Below are positions 59,450 through 64,000 of a stretch of DNA of 64,000 nucleotides, piece by piece; positions within the stretch are counted from its first letter, which is position 1; each line of letters begins with the position of its first letter. A program made the translations under genes and the position numbers. Source of the stretch: Porticoccus hydrocarbonoclasticus MCTG13d (lineage in GTDB: Bacteria > Pseudomonadota > Gammaproteobacteria > Pseudomonadales > Porticoccaceae); assembly GCF_000744735.1 (NCBI RefSeq), contig NZ_JQMM01000001.1, positions 2,410,655-2,474,654 on the forward strand. Direction: 5' to 3'. The notes under the pieces were generated by a model. That model saw only the letters and a list, made by a program, of their open reading frames with translations. It had not been told where the DNA came from and did not search any database.

Positions 59450-59908
59450 CTAGGCGGATACACCGTCATAGGGATACATCACAACATTCGTTACTTTCCA
59501 GGTCTTATCGTCCTGCTGCCGAAGGGTATAAATAATCTGCCATAACTGGCGATTGGGGTCAGTGACAATCAACTCCTGGTAAACACGGCCTTCCGATAGG
59601 GTATTTCTGCCAAACAGATAAGATACAGGTCGGTAGAGCGGCATGTATTGACTGCGTACCATCTCGATAAACATCTGGACCGACGGGAATGCATGCCTGA
59701 CATTCGGCGCAGCAAAAGAGTAGGCGGTATTGTAATCATCGGTTTTGAAAGCCGAAATCTGGCCCTCAATCACCTGTTGCACCGCCTGCTGATCGGACTC
59801 ACTCAACAGGTTTTCCTTGGCCGCGACAACAGGGGAGAGTAACAGAGCCATAAAGATGGCAATGATGACAGAACTGCAGAAAATCAGGTGGAAACGTTGA
59901 ATTGCCAT
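59450..59908 (-). CDS. DUF4864 exported protein
   Basis: From ATG 59908 the product has 152 residues with a signal peptide (LIFCSSVIIAIFMALLLSPVVAA). The rest fits DUF4864: SDQQAVQQVIEGQISAFKTDDYNTAYSFAAPNVRHAFPS and YRPVSYLFGRNTL, then VYQELIVTDPNRQLWQIIYTLRQQDDKTWKVTNVVM. A cone-shaped NTF2-like fold is likely. The function is unknown. The in-frame start 18 codons upstream lacks support. Confidence 0.82.
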   Translation of the reverse strand: MAIQRFHLIFCSSVIIAIFMALLLSPVVAAKENLLSESDQQAVQQVIEGQISAFKTDDYNTAYSFAAPNVRHAFPSVQMFIEMVRSQYMPLYRPVSYLFGRNTLSEGRVYQELIVTDPNRQLWQIIYTLRQQDDKTWKVTNVVMYPYDGVSA

Positions 59909-60002
59909 AGCGGTTTCTCTGGTCACTTGAACAGGCCAAATACGGCACGCCGTTATTGGCACATAACTCAGAGTTTAGAACCCGGGATGGGCGATCAGTT
60001 CC

Positions 60003-60045
60003 AAAACGTTGTCTTCCCCATCCAGGTTGAGGAAGACAACGTTTT
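60003..60045 (-). terminator. Terminator of aceEF
   Basis: AAAACGTTGTCTTCC (60003-60017) and GGAAGACAACGTTTT (60031-60045) form a perfect 15-base-pair stem with a 13-base loop, 18 bases beyond the aceF stop on the minus strand. It ends in a short T run only. Confidence 0.7.
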
Positions 60046-60063
60046 GTTGAGCCCTCGTCAGGC

Positions 60064-61845
60064 CTACAGCAACAACCGGCGTATATCGGCGATCACGTCA
60101 ACGAGGCAGGTAAAGAAACGGCCACAATCGGCACCATTCACAATACGGTGGTCATAGGAAACACTCAGCGGCAACATCAGCTTCGGCTGAAACTCTGCTC
60201 CATCCCAGACCGGTTTGATCTGGGATTTCGAAACGCCGAGGATGGCCGCCTCGGGCGCATTCACAATCGGTGTAAAACCATTGCCACCGATGGCCCCCAA
60301 ACTGGAAATTGTGAAACAGCCACCCTGCATCTCAGCGGCTGACAGTTTGCCTTCGCGGGCTTTGACTGCCATTTCATTGACTTCATCGGTCAGCTCCCAG
60401 AGCCCCTTTCGATCCACGTCGCGAATCACCGGCACGACCAGCCCCCGGGGAGTATCAACCGCCACACCGATATGAATATATTTTTTCTCGACAAAATGTT
60501 CGCCATCACTGGCGAGAGAGCGATTGAACGAGGTATTGACCGCCAGGGCATGGCCACAGGCCTTGAGGAGAAATGGCAGCAGGGTAAGGCGTGAGTTCCT
60601 TTTCTCGGCCTCGGCCTTGAGTGTATGGCGAAAGGCTTCAAGCTCCGTAATATCGGCCTCATCAAATTGCGTAACGTGAGGCACGTTGAGCCAACTACGC
60701 TGCATGTTTGCAGCCGTCAGTTTGTGAATTTTCTGCAGCGGCACCATCTCAATTTCACCAAATCTGGCGAAATCCACCGTGGGTATGGGAGGAATTCCCG
60801 CGCCTGTTGCGCCGGAGACAGCAGCATTTTCTGACTTTGCCACCGCATTTTTGACATATTCCTGCAGATCGTCCTTGAGAATACGATTGCGCGGTCCAGA
60901 ACCGGAAACCTTCCGCAAATCAACACCCAGCTCTCGGGCCAGTGCCCGTGAGGCGGGGCCAGCATAGACCTCCGCGGCTGCGACATCATCTCTTGTTGAC
61001 GCTGCATCCGGTTTGGAAGACTCCTCACTGGCCACAGGCGCTTCTGCCACGTCCGGTTTTTTGCCGGAAGAAATATCGGTTTCAGAGGAGTCAGACTCGG
61101 CACTGACCTTTTTTTCCGAAGGGCTGGACGCGCTGTCCGCGCCTGTCTTTTCATCAGGCTCTGCTGTCTTATCGGTGGTGCCGGGTTGATCCGAATCCAG
61201 CATTATTTTCATGCGGGCAATCTTGTCTCCAGTGGCGATCTTGTCACCCACTTTAACCGCTACACTGACTAACTCCCCGGCAAAGGGTGCCGGCAATTCC
61301 ATGCTGGCCTTATCCGTTTCCACCACCAGGATGCCATCGCCTTCGGCCAACTGGTCTCCTGAGGCTGCCATAACTTCGATGACTTCAACCGCATCGGCAC
61401 CGCCAATATCTGGCACCAGCACATCTTCTTCAGCAGCCGGACCTTTAGCTGCGGAAGGCTCAGCCTGTTTGTCAGGCTTGTCTACAGCTTCAGACTCGGA
61501 GTCTTCTTCCTCTGCACTCTCAGGGGGCTCGTCCTTATCTTCTGGCTGTGGAGCGTCGTCCCGTTCTCCCGAAGCGGCTGACTCTTCTGCTGAATCCGTT
61601 TCATCCGCCGTTTTCTCGATTTCGAGGATGGGGGACCCTTCACTGACTTTGTCTCCCTCCTTCACCAACAGCTTTTTGACCTGGCCCGCTTGGGGGCTCG
61701 GGACATCCATGGTGGCTTTATCGGACTCCAATACGATGAGGGATTGCTCCAGTGCCACGGTATCACCCACCGCAACACATAGCTCAATGACGTCGACCGT
61801 ATCAGCGCCACCGAGATCAGGTACCAGGATTGTTTCAGAAGTCAC
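60064..61845 (-). CDS. aceF: Pyruvate dehydrogenase E2, dihydrolipoamide acetyltransferase
   Basis: The 593-residue protein has two lipoyl domains (DKATM, lipoyl lysine K43; DKASM, K179) joined by acidic Asp/Glu/Ser-rich linkers. A peripheral-subunit-binding domain (GPASRALARELGVDLRKVSGSG near residue 300) and the acetyltransferase core follow. The catalytic site reads DHRIVNGAD near residue 567, where asparagine replaces the aspartate of E. coli; this is also found in Azotobacter/Pseudomonas E2. It transfers acetyl groups to CoA in the PDH complex. It starts 15 bases after aceE. Confidence 0.96.
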   Translation of the reverse strand: MTSETILVPDLGGADTVDVIELCVAVGDTVALEQSLIVLESDKATMDVPSPQAGQVKKLLVKEGDKVSEGSPILEIEKTADETDSAEESAASGERDDAPQPEDKDEPPESAEEEDSESEAVDKPDKQAEPSAAKGPAAEEDVLVPDIGGADAVEVIEVMAASGDQLAEGDGILVVETDKASMELPAPFAGELVSVAVKVGDKIATGDKIARMKIMLDSDQPGTTDKTAEPDEKTGADSASSPSEKKVSAESDSSETDISSGKKPDVAEAPVASEESSKPDAASTRDDVAAAEVYAGPASRALARELGVDLRKVSGSGPRNRILKDDLQEYVKNAVAKSENAAVSGATGAGIPPIPTVDFARFGEIEMVPLQKIHKLTAANMQRSWLNVPHVTQFDEADITELEAFRHTLKAEAEKRNSRLTLLPFLLKACGHALAVNTSFNRSLASDGEHFVEKKYIHIGVAVDTPRGLVVPVIRDVDRKGLWELTDEVNEMAVKAREGKLSAAEMQGGCFTISSLGAIGGNGFTPIVNAPEAAILGVSKSQIKPVWDGAEFQPKLMLPLSVSYDHRIVNGADCGRFFTCLVDVIADIRRLLL

Positions 61846-61860
61846 AGTTTATTCTCGTTT

Positions 61861-64000
61861 TCAACAGCACAGTGGATTGGCTTTATCCGGATCAAGGCCG
61901 AACTCTTTAATAGCCTTGGCAACCAGGGATTTCTCTATTTTTCCTTCATCGGCCAGCGCACCCAGCGCCGCCACCGCAATGAAATAACGGTCAATTTCGA
62001 AGAAATGGCGCAGCTTTTCACGGCTATCACTGCGACCGAAGCCATCTGTACCCAGCACATGGTAATTGGCAGGAATAAAGGCGCGAAGCTGTTCGGTATA
62101 GGTTTTGACATAGTCCGTGGCCACTACCACAGGTCCCTTTTTGTCCTGCAATTGCGCAGTAATGTAAGGTATCTTCGGCTCGCTCTCGGGATGCATTCGA
62201 TTCCAGCGTTGAGCCGCCTGCCCGTCGCGCGCCAGCTGATTGACGCTGGTCAGGCTCCAGATATCCGCTGCCACCTTGAATTTATCCCTGAGAATCTCTG
62301 CTGCCGCCCGGACTTCATTCAGAATTGCCCGGCGCCCATCAGCTGAACCCTCAGCTTGGTATTCTTTCCCTCTTCCAACAGGTAGATTCCCTTGACGATA
62401 CCCTCTTCAATCCCCGTTGGTATAGCGGGCTGTTCATAATTTTCGTTCATGGTGGTGATGTAATAGAAGCAGTTTTCCCGATCCTGATACATCGCCCGCA
62501 AACCGTCCTGGATAATCACCACCAGCTCGTAGCCATACGCCGGATCATAGGTTCGGCAGTTCGGCACGGTATTGGCCAGCAGGTGGCTGTGCCCATCCTG
62601 ATGCTGCAGGCCCTCGCCATTCAACGTCGTTCGCCCCGAGGTCGCCCCGATCAGAAACCCCCGGGCCTGTATATCGCCCGCAGCCCAGGCAAAGTCACCG
62701 ATGCGCTGAAAGCCAACATGGAGTAAAACCATAGAAAGGGATCATAGGGCAATCGTAATTGCTGTAGGCTGTCGCCAGCGCAATCCACGCGGAAAATGCG
62801 CCGGCTTCGGTTATCCCTTCTTCAAGAATCTGGCCGCGCTTGTCCTCCTTGTAGTACATGATCTGGTCGCGATCCTGGGGCACATACTTCTGGCCCGCTG
62901 AGGAGTAAATGCCCAATTGCCTGAACATGCCCTCCATACCGAAGGTTCGGCTTCATCGGGCACAATGGGTACCAACCGCTCGCCGATTTTTTTGTCTTTG
63001 CCAAGACCCCAAGCTGTCGCCACAAGGTCATGGTAGTGGATACCTTGCGATCCCCACTGCCCTCAAGCAACTTGTCAAAGTCCTCCAAGGCGGGGTATCT
63101 CCAAGTGATGTGAATCCGCCCGCCGTGAGGGAACCGGCCCCCCAGCGACTCGCGCCGCTTTTTCATATACATCATTTCAGGGCTGTCTTCAGGTGGCCGG
63201 TAATAGGGCACCTTTTCCAGATCGTCATCCGCAATCGGGATTCCGAAACGATCACGGAAATGTTTGAGTCCTTCCAGATCAAGTTTCTTGATGGAGTGGG
63301 TATCATTGGACGCTTTCACCCACGCCCATCCCGTAACCTTTCACCGTTTTCGCCAGAATCACGGTGGGTTGGCCTTTGTGGGCCAACGCCTCAGCATAGG
63401 CGGCATAAACCTTGTAGGGATCGTGTCCGCCCGGTTCAGATACATAATGTCCCGGTCGCTGAGATCTTCAACCAATGACTTCAGCTCCGGATAGGCCCCA
63501 AAAAAATGTTCCCTGGTATAGGCGCCACCATTGTGCTTGTAGTTCTGGTAATCACCATCGCAGGTTTCATCCATCCGTTGCTGCAACAGGCCCGTCTGGT
63601 CTTTCTCAAACAATGGATCCCAGAGGCGCCCCAGACGACCTTGATGACGTTCCAGCCCGCTCCGCGAAAGACCCCTTCCAGCTCCTGAATGATCTTGCCA
63701 TTACCGCGCACCGGCCCATCCAGACGCTGTAAATTACAGTTCACTACAAAGATCAGGTTTTCCAGATGCTCCCTGCCAGCAAGAGAATAGCACCCAGGGT
63801 TTCCGGCTCATCGCACTCGCCATCGCCGAGGAATGCCCACACCTTTCGATCACCTCGCGGAGACATGCCACGCGCCGACATATAACGCATCACATGCGCC
63901 TGGTATATCGCCTGCAGGGGACCCAGCCCCATGGAAACGGTGGGGAATTGCCAATAATCAGGCATCAGCCAGGGATGGGGGTATGAGGAGAGCCCTTTCC
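61861..64000 (-). pseudogene. aceE: Pyruvate dehydrogenase E1 (AceE), 3' part, broken by many one-base indels (likely sequence errors)
   Basis: The minus-strand frame is split, but every piece matches AceE in order from the middle to the C-terminus: [145 protein letters not shown], and VLGTDGFGRSDSREKLRHFFE to the stop at 61861. At least eleven single-base indels switch the frame, near 62329, 62714, 62726, 62949, 62998, 63093, 63136, 63320, 63431, 63630 and 63786. Nearly all are in homopolymer runs, and the corrected frames read cleanly with no in-frame stops. The 5' end lies beyond the window. True gene decay is less likely because aceF is intact. Confidence 0.85.

Noticed and set aside
61861..64000. 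Programmed frameshifting in aceE
   Set aside because: There are far too many shifts, in both directions, at different homopolymers, and no slippery heptamer with a stimulatory structure.

Overview
The window is a 64 kb stretch of chromosome from a gammaproteobacterium. Gene order is Pseudomonas/Cellvibrionales-like: recX-recA-pncC, alaS-lysC-csrA-tRNA-Ser, a DUF2066-hda pair divergent from purM-purN, apbC divergent from metG followed by rsxABCDGE, and aceE-aceF. Coding sequence is mid-GC and genes are closely packed. Proteobacterial signal peptides, an Rnf/Rsx complex and an acetophenone-carboxylase-like operon suggest a marine aerobic heterotroph, perhaps of the Cellvibrionales. That placement is inference from gene order and protein character, not from a database search.

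Layout. 1-3361 (minus): three genes of an ATP-dependent ketone carboxylase of the acetone/acetophenone carboxylase type, cut by the window edge. 3.4-5.9 kb: small accessory genes (DUF3565/DUF1971 protein, cytochrome P460 lipoprotein, GFA-family protein). 5.9-7.8 kb: an unusual intergenic region holding a tiny integrated element of about 1.5 kb in the 3' end of tRNA-Ser(GCU). It carries one 299-301 residue protein and integrase arm-type repeats but no integrase. 7.8-21.3 kb: conserved housekeeping genes csrA, lysC, alaS, hinT, recX, recA (with LexA box), pncC, an RNA methyltransferase and a glutathionyl-hydroquinone reductase. 21.5-30.3 kb: mutS, fdxA, sppA, DUF2069, wrbA, arsC-like, a TlpA-like lipoprotein, hda and DUF2066. 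30.4-34.1 kb: purM, purN, DUF3108, CDGSH and DUF3014 proteins. 34.2-38.1 kb: two cyclic-di-GMP enzymes. 38.1-44.0 kb: envelope and transport genes (CNNM/CBS, LTA-synthase-like, histidine phosphatase, mntP, SirB) and dcd. 44.1-53.5 kb: apbC, metG and the complete rsxABCDGE operon. 53.6-57.4 kb: a TPP enzyme, a DASS anion transporter and YaiI. 57.5-59.9 kb: a DEAD-box helicase and a DUF4864 protein. 60.0-64.0 kb: aceF and the 3' part of aceE.

Two things stand out. The tRNA-Ser element is a minimal non-autonomous integrative element. The duplicated tRNA 3' end at its far side still abuts what looks like the original tRNA terminator, so the insertion can be read directly from the sequence. The aceE gene carries at least eleven one-base indels, almost all at homopolymer runs. 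Correcting them restores a well conserved AceE, while aceF 15 bases away is intact, so local sequence error is more likely than gene decay.
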